A DNA stretch of 64,000 bases from positions 186,001 to 250,000 of the forward strand of contig JAFCMP010000083.1 of assembly GCA_017506865.1 (NCBI GenBank). Reading direction: 5' to 3'. Below, in pieces: positions 1 to 10,634 of this stretch (within the stretch, counting starts at the first letter, position 1; each line of letters begins with the position of its first letter). The notes below the pieces were generated by a model. The model saw nothing but the letters and a program-made list of their open reading frames with translations. It did no database searches and was not told the DNA's origin. Made by a program: the position numbers and the translations under genes. This DNA is from Tribonema minus. Lineage: Eukaryota > Sar > Xanthophyceae > Tribonematales > Tribonemataceae.

Positions 1-795
1 CAGCGGCGCTCTGCTGAACCCTTGCTGAACGATGACTCCTGTCTGATTGAGACCTCTGCGCCAGAGGTTGAAGCAAAAACGCGCGCGCGCGCTCCTCTGA
101 ACCCATCTGCTGCTCGTCGATTGCGCGCGCAACGGCACCGGCACCAAGAGTGTTTATGCGTTGCCTACCAGCTAGGGCTCTGCTTCAGCTGTGTGCCTCC
201 GTATTGTTGACCTGTGCCAGACAACAAACGACGGCGCTACGCTACGCTGCAGCTTCCCCGAGTCTCTCTGCAAAAACTTCACATTCTATTCCGTACGCCC
301 ATTCCCCATCTTCTGCTCGTCGACTGCGCGCGCAGCGGCGCCGGCACCCAGAGCAAGCGGTCGCGCTCGAATAAACTCTCAGCGGCGCTCCGCAGAACCC
401 TTGCCAAAGGACAACCCCTGTCTGAATGAGAACATCTGAAACTTATGTGCCAGAGGCTGGAGCCAGCGCGCACACGCTCTGTTGAACCCATCTGCTGCTC
501 GTCTACTGCGCGCGCAGCGGCGCCGGCACCAAGAGCAAGTGGTCGCGCGCATCGCACCTAGGATAAACTCTCAATGGCACTCCGCTGAACCCTTGCTAAA
601 CGGTAACTCCTCTCTGATAGAGACAATCTAAGATTTGTGTGCCAGAGACTGAAGCACATGCGCAAACGCCCCTTTGAACTATGTTTTACAGTCATTGGAC
701 ACAGTCCACACTGCAGTCACAATCACTGTGTCAGCTGTCCGCTCGTTAGGGGTGGCTTGAAGTGCCCATCCGCCGCCCACCGACTGCGCGCGCAG
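1..795 (+). repeat. Intron with tandem copies of an acceptor plus exon start
   Basis: This is the intron before the first visible exon. Copies of the segment 'ctgcgcgcgcag|cggcgccggcacc' and following exon bases lie at about 107-151, 311-370 and 491-560; the true one is at 784-840. Intervening sequence is also repeated: 1-72, 371-465 and 563-655 are alignable (ctctcagcggcgct... ccagagg). Only the last copy continues into the full exon; the others lose the exon similarity after about 20-60 bases. Confidence 0.85.
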
Positions 796-2368
796 CGGCG
801 CCGGCACCAAGAGCAAGCGGTCGCGCGCGTCGCACCTCGACCGCCACTGGAGCATGCCCAACAAGCTGGTCGACTTCCTGTGCAACCTGCCCAAGACGGC
901 GCAGGCGCTGCCCGTGCGGCCGCTGCGCTGGCTCGTGCGCCAGATCTGGGTCATCCTGGACGAGAAGGTACGGGCAAAAAGCAGATTGGACTTCAGCGTG
1001 GAGTTACACGGCGCAGATGGTGAATTGTTGTCTCCAAGTAGGTGGCCTGCCTGCATCTGTTGTCAATTGCGGTGTAGCAGATCTGGGTCATCCTGAACGA
1101 GAAGGTACGGGCGCGCACGCAGGCGCAATGCGCAGATGGTCAAACACGGTCCCCAAGTAGGCGGCCTCCCTACTTCTATTCTGCGGTGCAACTGTCCGCG
1201 GAGCCTGATGGGAGATGAAAATCCTAACCCTAACCCTAACCCTGACCCTAACCCATGGGGTAGCTTGCGCCGGGTGCTGCATCACCGTGAATGATGTAGT
1301 GCGTCCTTTGCGTAAGGCGCCACTGCTTGCGATAGCGCACGGCAAGAAGTGGCTTTCAGCAACGTTCGCCTAGTGCACTCCTACAGCCCGCCCGTGAAAC
1401 GAGCATTTGTGACTCTAGAGGTAGCTCCACCGCACGCCAAGCGCAGCTTCAACACAACTGTGCTGAGCAATGCAGCCTGGGGCCGCATCCCGGCAATGCT
1501 GCTCACCCCACCTGTCGTTTCACCACCACAGCCAATCACCCACCCCCCGCCGCCGCCGCCGCCGCCGACTGCACAACCGATGGTGCGCGTCCCACCTGTA
1601 ATGAACCTCACCTTGCATGAGCCACGCTCGTGTAACCGCCACCGCCTCCGCCGCCGATGAATGCGCGCCGCCGGCGCAGGAGCGCATGGACGCGATCGAC
1701 GACTTTGAGGACTCATAATGCGTGTGTGCAAGCGCGCGCGCACGCGTGCGTGTGTGCGTATGAGTGTGTGTATGCGTGTACTTAACCCCCACCGCTGGCA
1801 CCGACTGCATGCCGCAGAGGGAAGCCCGGCTGCACCAATGACTGACCATCATCGCTCACCGGCACACTGAGCACACGCTGTTGTGATATGTTTGTTTCGA
1901 GAGGCACCACCGCTCGCTCACCGGCACACTGAGCACACGCTGTTGTGATATGTTTGTTTCGAGAGGCACCACCGTTTGCGAGCGCGCACGGAGGGTGCCG
2001 CGCCAGCGAGAGTTGATGCATAGCAACAATTGCCCCCCGCGTTCCCCCAACCTGTCCGTGATGCACTTGCGGACGACAATGGAGGTGGCGCTGTCGCACG
2101 CGGAGCGCAGCTTCAGCACAACTGTGCTGAGCAATGCAGCCCAAGCGCCGCATCTCTGCCGATGCTGCTCACCCCACCTGTTGTGAACCTCATGTTTCAT
2201 CATCCACGGCTCACTTGCCACAGCCGCCAGCCCACCAACCCCTGCCGCCGCTGGCAACCGCGCACCCCAATGCTGCTGATTCCACTGCAACAGAAGTAAG
2301 CGTCACCCCTGGCCCGCGCGGCGCCACCGCCGGGGCGGACAGAGCGTGCGTGCGTGCATGCGCGCGCA

Positions 2369-2399
<31 letters not shown>

Positions 2400-5300
2400 G
2401 TCTTTGCATGCGTGTATTCAACCCCCGCCACCGCTGCCGCTGATGAACGCGCGCCGCCGGCGCAGAAGCGCGTGGACGCGGTCGACGACTTTGAGGGGAC
2501 CGAATGCGTGTGTGTGCACGCGCGCGCACGCGTGCGTGCGTGTGTGTGCGTGCGTGTGTGTGTGTGTGTGCACGTATGCGAGTATTTAACTAACCCCCAC
2601 CGCTGGCACCGACTGCATGCCGCCGACGCAGGAGCGCGTGGACGCGATCGACGACTTTGAGGGGCAGCCGCCGCAGACCATGGGCGACTTCATGATCGAG
2701 CTGTACCTGCGCTGGCACGGCCTGCGGCAGGAGGCGGAGCTCGCGTTGTACGTCCTGCTGGTCGCCATCAAGGCGCACTACCAGCGCTCCACCGCGGTGC
2801 ACACGTTCGCGCGCCTGCTCGACCTGCTCAACGAGGTGCGCGAGTGTGGCACCGATTGATTATGGTTGTGTATCATGAGAAGCTGAGCATCACTGCCGTG
2901 CACACGTTCGCGCGCCTGCTCGACCCGCTCAACGAGGTGCGCGGTCGGTGGCGCGGAGCGTAGGCAACCACTAGTGGTGTGTGTTGCTGATTGGTTCTAG
3001 TCATATGTGTTTGAGAAGCTGAGCATCACCGCCGGGCACACGTTCGCGCGCCTGCTCGACCTGCTCAACGAGGTAAGTGAGCGGCGCCGCGGAGCGTACG
3101 CAATCCCTTGACTGATAAATGGTCATGTAATTATTGACAAGCTGAGCATCACCGCCGTGAACACACCTGCTCAGCGAGGCGCACGGTACCGCGGAGCGTT
3201 TGCAATCTTGTCACTGGTGATTGTATGTTGCCAGTCTCTAGCTGCGCACCACCTTGAACAACACCTGTCAAGATGTAGGACAGGGAGTGTTGAGTTCAAC
3301 CGCTTGTACGACTGACAACAGCTGCAAATGTCGACCACTTCACGGTAGGTTTGGCAGCAGCCAGTACAGTTCTGAAGCTTAGCCGGAGAGCAATCGTTCA
3401 TGAGTCCGAACGTGGTCACAAACTGCAGCTATACACTTGCAAGACAACACGACAAACCATCGCTATTTACTTGTAAGACAAACGCACAAAAAGTCAACAA
3501 TACCTACCTACCTACACCCGCCCCATCACGCGCGGCGTCTCACCTGCCGGAGGGGCTAGCATGTGGCATTCACGCGTGCTCATAGACTACCCGAGAAACA
3601 AGAATTAGCACAGTACATAAACAGCGCGCTCTGCCTCCGACACGCGCACACACGACCGCACCGCACGCCGCACCGCACCTCAGCTGCAGGCACTCATACG
3701 TGCTCATAGACCACTCAAAAAGTAACACAATGCACAAACAGCGCATGCTGCCTCCAACACGCGCGCGCACGCACCCGCACCGCGCGCCGCTCCGCACCGT
3801 AGCTGCCGGACGCGAACCTTACACATGCTCATACGCTTCAGTACCCAAGAAGTAAGGCAGTGCATGAACAGCGCGCGCTACCTCCCTCATGCGCGCACAC
3901 GACCGCACCGTACACCGCACCCCGCATCTCAGCTGCCAGACGACCAAGACGTTGCGGACAAGGAGTCGAGCTCGCCCAGGCGGCGCGAGGGGAACCTCAC
4001 CGCCACCAGGTCCATGGCCTCCGGGCTGTCGGCGTCGGAGCGCGAGAGGCGCCTGGCCGAAGAGAAGGACGAGGATGATGTCAGACCCAACTACACGTGA
4101 GAGCGAGAGGAGCGTCCCTGTGTCTTGAAGTTACGCAAGAGTCTGGAAGGAAGTCTCGAAGCTCCGCAAGAAAATAGAAGTACTCCGAAGTATAACTTTA
4201 GCGTGCTGCCAAAGAACCCCAGAACTTTCTGACAATGCGTCGGAGCGCGAGAGGCGGCTGGCGGAGGAGAAGGACGAGGAGGACGTCAGACCGAACTACA
4301 CGTGAGAGCGAGAGGAGCGTCCCCGTGTCTTGAAGTTCCGCATGGATGTGGTGTGGTGCAAGTATCGAAGTTTCGCAAGCATACGAACTACACGTGCGTC
4401 CCCTGTTTTGCAGTTGCACAAGAACGTGGAAGCCTCGCAGTTTCAACCAAGGATGTCATTTGAGGGTGCTGCCAACGGACATCGGCACTTTTTGACAGAG
4501 ATGCAGGTGCTGAACACCTGGAGTGAATATGACGACTCTTTTGATTATCGCACACTATGGATGTGCCGATTGCGTCAAGCGGAAGGGGAGTATCATCATG
4601 CTTTTCAACACAGGAGCTTGCAGCAGCAGGGACGAGGCGCGCAGCCCCGCTGCGCGCCAGGCGCGACGCGCGTCGCACGTCGCGCGTTCTGCGGCAAACA
4701 CCTTGCGCTGTAGTACGCGCCAGCCTCGCTGCGCAGCAGTCCTGCGAGCGATGCCACACTGAACTCGTCAGCTGCAGCCGGTGGACGCTGCACCGCCCCG
4801 CAGCTGCCTCACCTACGCTTCCTCTCTCGCTTCCCCCCCCCCCCTCTCCCTCTCTCTCTGCGCGCGTGCGTGCGCGCCGCAGCCACCTCGATGTCGCATT
4901 CCTGCAGGTCCTCCTCTTCGCGCGGCGCCGCCTGCTCAAGCGCGCCAAACTCGACGTCGGCCGCATGCGCAAGAAGGAGCGCGAGGCCGCCGCCGCCGCC
5001 GCCACCGCCGCTGCCGCCGCCGCCGCCGCGCCGCCGTCGCCGCCGCCGCCGGACGCCGCGGACGGCGGCAACGACGACAGCTCCATCGGGGCAGCCTCGG
5101 GTGCGTCTTGAGAGCTCGTGATCTCTGTCGAGCATTCGGTAAGGCCCGGGTTAGGGTTAGGGTTAGATGCATGCGGCATGCCTCTGGACCTTTGACGTGC
5201 CCCCCCCCCCCCCCACCCTCCCCAATTGGTGGTGCTGACACCTGCGGCAGCACTCAGCAGCAGCGTCCGCGGTCGTCAGCCACATTGCTCAGCAGCTGTG

Positions 5301-8300
5301 CCGCTGGGTGATCTGCTGCTGGGCCAGCGCATCCAAATGTCCAGACCATACTCGCTCTGCGCTGCATGTTCCATGTGAGTTGTCCCGCCAACTGCACATT
5401 CAGCAGCAGCGGCGGCCACCCCAGCACCACGCAGCAGCAGCCACTGGCGGCGCTGCTGCAGTGCTACCTGGCCAGCCTTGGCACACAACCAGCTTCCCTC
5501 CCTGATGCGTCAGGGTGAACGTTAGGGTTAGGGTTTAGGTTAGGGTTAGGTTATAACGACGAGCCTTCACGCCGAACCCCAATCCCCTACCTCAATTCCC
5601 CTCTCCTCCCCCCCCTGCCCCGATGCCCCCCCCCCCCCCCGCCCGCTCCGCGCTGCAGACTCCGCGGCGGCAGCGGTGGCGGCCACTGCAGCATTGCTCA
5701 GCGGAGGCGGCGAGTCCGCGGACGCCAGCACCCCGCTGCTCAAGCGCACCAACACGTCCACGTCGGCGCGCCTCATGAAGTCAGTGCTCAGGAGCTCGCG
5801 CACGGGGGGGGGCGCTGGGGGGCGGCGTGGCTCTGCGTCCCCCTCGCGCTCGCGCTCGCCGTCTGTTAGCCAAAGCTTGCCGGCGCCAAAGGGCGCAGCT
5901 GCAGCGGCAGCAGCGGCAGCAGCGGGGTCTCCCCGGAAATCCCCCGATAAGACCCCCGCGGCAGGGGGCGGGGAGGGGGGGGAGTTGGAGGTGAAGGGGT
6001 TCGCGCTGCCGGAGCACGTGTACGTGGGCGACGACGCGTGCAGCTTCTGGGTGGAGCTGAGCGACTTCACCGACTGCTTCAAGCTCGTGCTCGCGTGGCT
6101 GCCGCAGGGGCGCATGCACGCGTACATGCGCGTGCTCGAGCGCGCCGCGATGCTGCTCACGTCGCGCGGCGCCGTCACCAGCGCGGAGGGCAACCGGTGC
6201 GTCGTTGCCGGTTGGAGTACGCTAATGTGGTTGAGGTAGGACGCCGTGCGGCGCCGCCTCTTTGCGCTGAGGGCGACCGGTGCGTTGCCGGTTGAAGTGA
6301 GCACTAGCGTTGAAGTAAGACGCTGCGCGGCACTGTCACGAGCTAGGAGGACGCTTCACCAGTTGAACCAGGCTTTTGCAGTTGAAGCAAGACGACGCGC
6401 GGCGCCGTCACGAGTGCGGAGGGTGACCGGGGCGTCGCTGTTGAAGTATGCCGCCGCGGACTCGCGCGTCACCGCATCTGAAGTAGATTGCATCGGATGC
6501 GTGCCTCACCGGAAGGCTGTGCAAGTACGGCCGGTGTACTGAATGTGTGCATCTATGCACGGTCGCCGGCGAGTGAGATGAACGGCACGCAGGTATATCG
6601 TCTTTGCTAGCGTTCATGCATGGCAAGTGCTGCAATGGCGCTGATGCTGTGCGACGCTGTCGCAAGGGCAGCCAGCGGCTGGTGTGCCTGTGTGCATGTG
6701 CATCTCGAGTGTCGCTCTTCTGCATGCTGTTGGCTCCAGATACATGGCTGCAGCGCGAGCACTCGTAGTCGCTAGCACGCTGTCGCGAGGAGTAAGCAGC
6801 ACGGACGTCGACCGCCGTCACATCCCCTTCAGCCCCGGTCAGCCCATCTAGATCATTGGCATGCTTGCGTGTCGCTCCCAACCGTTGCTCGTCGTCAGTG
6901 CCGCCGTGCCCTCCTTCTGAGCGCCGCTATTTCTTATGGTGCCTCGCTCCCGCAGTAGTGCGTCACACAGGTAATATGCACTAATCACGAGTCCTGCGGG
7001 CGTGCAGGACCATCATACGGTCCATCATGCGGCGCCTGATTGGCGGAGAGCCGGAGACAGTCAAGGAGGAGCCCACCTACATTGACACGGAAGGCCCCAA
7101 GGGCGGCGAAGTGCGCGCGGTGAGTCTGGGTCAGAGTCAGGGAGTCTGGCTCAGATTCAGGTCAAGCTTCCTCGGCGGTGATTGCCCTGCCCTGCCCTTG
7201 TTTGCATATCTCTGAACCAGTTGCATACTTGCCAGGCACTTGACATGCCGTACACTCGTGTTCTCAGCGTACATACCAAAGTGTTTTTACTCTGCCTGCC
7301 TCTCCAGCTTTATTTCGTTACTTTCTTCAACTTAACTTGACTTACTTAAGTCGTCGCCACAGCGGCAGACCCGCATATTGTGAAGAATATTAGTGGCTCG
7401 GAGGCTTGTTAGTGCCATTGTTAAGGTCAACTCTTGTATGTCCTTAGGCAACTTCAACGTATCCCCGAGCCCCGCACCAGCAACGCTTTCAAGCTGTTCT
7501 GGGTTCGGATTTGTAAGCAGCCAGCGACAAGGTCGCTCTGGCCGGGGCTCGCCTCTCAACGCACGACAGTGCAAGCGGCACAAACGGCACTGCGACTACA
7601 ACACCGCTTTAGAATCACCTGTGCCGTGTTTTACGCTGCGCGTGCGCGTCAGGTGGTGGAGCTCGACAAGGTGCTGCAGGTCGTGATGGAGGTGCTGACC
7701 ATGCAGCAGAGCGCCATCACCGCGCGCCTCAAGCGCCTGTTTGTGGAGGGCGACGACAATGGCGACGGCGTGCTGTCCTTTGAGGAGGTGAGTTGTTGGC
7801 CTAAACCCTTGTGCCTGACCCACACGCCAGTGCTCAGATGTGCTGACGACTGTTGCACGTGACGGCAGACCCGGACGCCACGCGGCAGCGCTCATGGCAG
7901 CTGCTTCGCAACAGTCCACAAGCCTGCTTCAGTTCTTATGCATCCGTGCCATTGATGCTGTCCGTCGAAGACACAGCACCTCTGCTGCTCTCTGACTTCA
8001 CTCCCAACAACACATGCACCACATGCCTCCAACGCATGACTGTCATCAACGCAACTTAACGTACAACTCTGCCCCCCCCCCCCCCCCCCAACCCCCCCCC
8101 CCCCCCCCGCCCCCCCTCGCACGACGCGCAGTTCAACGCTATTGTCACCAACGTCGCGCCCGACTTCAGCGAGCGCCGCATCCTGCGCATGTTCCGCGAG
8201 GCGCTCACGAGCGGCGCCGAGAGCTCCTTCGCGATAGAGAAGGAGACGTTCATCCAGGTGTGCAAGGCGCACGGCCTCGTGCAGCTCATCGACATCCGCG

Positions 8301-8362
8301 CGCTCGAGCAGCAGGAGCTCCTCGTGCAGCAGTGGCAGTTCGCGACCGGGCGCAAGCAGTAG
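796..8362 (+). CDS. EF-hand protein, unrecognised family, 5'-incomplete (8 exons seen)
   Basis: Exons, joined in phase: 796-967, 2632-2835, 3933-4096, 4883-5100, 5659-6196, 7008-7119, 7653-7787, 8132-8362 (TAG). They give 590 codons before the stop. The first exon starts in phase 1 after an acceptor, so the true start is before the window. The first two exons encode a helical segment (WSMPNKLVDFLCNLPKTAQ, then MGDFMIELYLRWHGLRQEAE). A charged linker and a basic stretch (ARRRLLKRAKLDVGRMRKKE) lead to Ala/Pro low complexity. The 538-nt exon is Ser/Gly/Ala-rich, then has a conserved-looking part (EHVYVGDDACSFWVELSDF). Near the C-terminus is one canonical EF-hand loop, DDNGDGVLSFEE, split from its second helix by an intron, so Ca2+ binding is likely. 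I cannot name the family; a cytoskeletal or flagellar role is only a guess. An additional exon between 967 and 2632 is possible. Exon calls are strong because every phase matches. Confidence 0.72.
1220..1253. repeat. Interstitial telomere-like repeat (CCCTAA)n
   Basis: Several near-perfect CCTAAC units with one CCTGAC variant, inside an intron. Similar short runs occur at 5148-5166, 5520-5552, 22596-22625 and elsewhere in the window. Confidence 0.85.
1853..1974. repeat. Near-perfect 62-bp tandem duplication
   Basis: The unit starting 'cgctcaccggcacactgagc' at 1853 is repeated from 1915 with no visible mismatch over about 58 bases. This is a recent duplication within an intron. Confidence 0.9.
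2885..3190 (+). repeat. Three decaying copies of an exon end plus donor
   Basis: The exon end at 2785-2835 (cacacgttcgcgcgcctgct ... aacgag|gt) recurs at about 2890-2942, 3018-3076 and 3138-3185. Each copy is preceded by 'agctgagcatcac'. The second copy keeps a better donor (GAG|GTAAGT) than the true one (GAG|GTGCGC). The third has lost part of the exon. Confidence 0.88.
3191..3932 (+). other. Intron remainder with repeated acceptor-like segments
   Basis: No exon was recognised. Segments resembling 'cgcacctcagctgc' recur near 3540, 3680 and 3795 before the true acceptor at 3931-3932. They alternate with CA-rich 'cacgcgcacacgaccgcac' stretches and 'gtgctcata' blocks. Confidence 0.55.
4130..4400 (+). 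repeat. Donor-side copies of exon 3933-4096
   Basis: Positions 4228-4335 copy the exon end and first intron bases (tcggagcgcgagaggcg ... aactacac|gtgagagcgagaggagcg). A shorter remnant, 'cgaactacacgtgcgtcccc', is at about 4383-4402. Both keep a GT in register. The rest of the intron to 4882 shows no other feature except the pyrimidine-rich run before the acceptor. Confidence 0.85.
6160..6450 (+). repeat. Array of donor-side copies of exon 5659-6196
   Basis: The true edge (gcgcggcgccgtcaccagcg ... ccg|gtgcgtcg) is followed by copies at about 6241-6300, 6311-6375 and 6386-6445, each ending in 'gttgaagta/g'. The unit is about 75 bp. The last copy has GGGGCGTC in place of the donor GT. Confidence 0.82.
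8073..8118 (+). promoter_or_regulatory. Homopolymer C tract acting as polypyrimidine tract
   Basis: Almost pure C just before the acceptor of the last exon (8132). The same arrangement precedes many acceptors here, for example 5622-5640, 56517-56541, and as G runs for minus-strand genes at 11480-11507, 30529-30550 and 37690-37711. Confidence 0.7.
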
Positions 8363-10634
8363 CAGGAGGGTGTGGGGGGGGGAGCGCGCTGCTCACAAGT
8401 GATCATTGGGTGCCGCTCGCGTTTACCGAGCGCTCCGCCTACTGTGTGCCCCCCATAGGAGGGTCGCCACATGTATTTTGCTGTTGGGGAATGCCCGCGC
8501 CAGAGGCTTGTGCAGCATGCGTCTGTCAGGCTGTGTGCTCGTGCGGCTGTGCTGAGGCGGGTCGAATGCACACGGCCCATGTGCAGCGCACATTTCCACT
8601 GCAGGCGTTGCTTGATCAGTGGCGGCAACTGGCAAAGCGGGTGGGCGAGCAGCAGCAGCAACAGCAGCAGCAGCCGCGGCGGCGGCAGCGGCGGCGGCGG
8701 CGGCGGTGGCAGCGGCAGCAGCAGTGGCAGCGAGCCCGCAACACAGTCTGCCACACACTTGGCCGGCCACAGGCTTTGTTGAGGTCTTCTTCATAGGCAA
8801 CACGCAGCTGCCCAATGAGCAAGTCCACATCTGCCTCTCAAGCAGTCGCAGAGGCCATGTGCAATGGGGTGCAGCCAGAATGACTCAACAAGTGAGCCAA
8901 GCTTTGGCGCACTGCTCTTGGTTCTATGCTATGCATCGAGTGCTATCTTCCAAATAGCACGCCAAGCGCCAACAGATTCATCACAACAGGCGGCAAGCAA
9001 GTCCTTGCCCCTCAAAGCATGTCTCAACACATCACCATGACACGTGGGCATTGTGACTGTGGCAAGTCTCTTGCGCGACTGCCGTCATCAGATGCGCGGT
9101 GATGGCGTCCTGTTTGCTCTGGCTGCTCGTGCCCGGCATGCATGCACGCTGCCATAGAAAGCATACAATTAGCTGCAAGTCATTGGAAATGCGTCATCTC
9201 AGAAAGCATACAAGTAGCTGCAAGTCATTGGGAATGCGTGCTGAAGCGCTCGTCGCAATTTGCAAGTCACATATCAACTGTCAATGCCACGTCGTCAGAT
9301 GCACTACAGGTTATGCAAGCTATCTGCAAGCTTCCACATCACTGCAGTGATGTCGCTATCGTAAATGTGACGATCAAGTCACCCACACAGGCACGAGCCG
9401 GGATATGTGGGTGTGCATTCAAGTTGCGTATGTATGTATGCAGCGGGCATGACATTGCAACGCTAAGATCGCCTTGAACAATCAAAGATACATTTGCACA
9501 CGCGATCTGGTGCGCAAGGCATTGGCAGCAGGCTGCTGTGCGGCAGCCGCAATGAACTCATGTTCAGAAGCCGAAAAATCGCGAACCTCTCACTGGACGA
9601 AATCAGCCAACGCACTCCATGAATCGTGAAGGAGCAAGGGAGCGGATGGGGTGCTCCGGCTGTGTGTGTGTCATTAAAGTTGAACTTGGCAGCAAACCTT
9701 CAACCCGCACAAGTGCAGCAACAAGCAGCAGGAAAGAAATGAGCTGTAGCACACGCAGTGGCTCGCCTCACGCACCTCCATTAGAGTCGTCGACACCAGC
9801 GCGGTTTGCAAAAGGGCGCCAGCGGCCACACACCAAAACTACTACTGCAGCGCGTACACGGTCGCGGCGGCGCCATTACAAAGTCTTGAGAGAGAGCCCC
9901 TGGAGAAAGAACATTCTTTCCGGAAAGGACGCTTCTGGGGCGCTACGGTAAGTCTGCCACAAAACCGAGAGGCGTCCGAGACCGCAGACAGGCCGTGACG
10001 TGTCCGAAACCTATGATACTTCAATTTTCTTTTCACTGTTCCCCCCGGTATCTGTGTTCTCCTCCCCCCCCCCCCCCCTTCAGAACAACACACACCCCTG
10101 CTGCAGCGCTCATTGCTGACTGGCCGCCGAGCACTGTCACTTGGTTGTCAACAGCGGTTGCTGCCTGCGATGCCAACGACTGTACATTTCGGCAGTTGCG
10201 CCTTGAGCACCTGAAGTTGGCTGAGCGCTGCCGCTGTCCCGCTATTAGCCTTAGCAGTCTGCCGCGCTCCAGATGCGCAGGGCAGCCAGCGGGTCTCAAG
10301 GTGAAGTTTCAATGTGAAGTTACATCGCGTCTGCGAGTCCAGAGCCTCCTACCCTAACCTCGCCAATCTGCCACGCTCCAGAGGCAGATGCGCACACGGG
10401 CAACCGGCGTGCGCTTCAAAAGTGCAGGTTACAGTGCCTCTGCCGTCCCCAAGCCTATCACGGGCTTCCAGCGACCATCGGCGCGCTCGCGCGTTGCGCG
10501 CATGGCCCCCGCTGATGCCAACGCGCGCCCAAACCGTTCTTCAGGTTTTCTCCCTGGTGGGAGCCGCTCTCCCCTTGAACCGTTCTGCAAAAGGCGGAAC
10601 GGGAGGGGCGAGCAGCGGTCCGTCCGACGCGCTG
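8363..10634. other. Convergent intergenic region, no gene recognised
   Basis: This lies between the 3' ends of the EF-hand gene and CDPK-A. It holds CAG/CGG triplet repeats at about 8648-8725, a 45-bp tandem duplication (9156-9195 and 9201-9240, 'gaaagcatacaa..tagctg') and a C tract near 10064-10078. Open frames here lack recognisable domains. Confidence 0.6.

Larger units (their letters stand above)
968..2631 (+). repeat. Intron with nested duplications and GT microsatellites
   Basis: A donor-side copy of the preceding exon (ATCTGGGTCATCCTGAACGA) sits at 1078-1113, flanked by AG and GT. Acceptor-side copies of the next exon (GACGCGATCGACGACTTTGA type) sit at 1658-1710 and 2430-2498 before the true one at 2632. 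Each is followed by GT-rich microsatellite (about 1715-1780, 2360-2400, 2505-2580). A further pair of similar blocks at about 1411-1530 and 2078-2200 share 'cacaactgtgctgagcaatg'. They stay open in one frame and could hide an exon. Confidence 0.75.

Noticed and set aside
107-565. CRISPR-like spaced repeats at the window start
   Set aside because: Repeats are long, imperfect and end in a known exon start; the genome is eukaryotic.
1540-1660. Pro-rich coding segment (PPPPPPPP) near 1.55 kb
   Set aside because: It arises from CCG repeats in an intron between two exons whose phases join directly.
8640-8730. PolyQ/polyG protein from the CAG/CGG run
   Set aside because: It lies after the stop of the EF-hand gene; all frames give low complexity only, with no gene structure.
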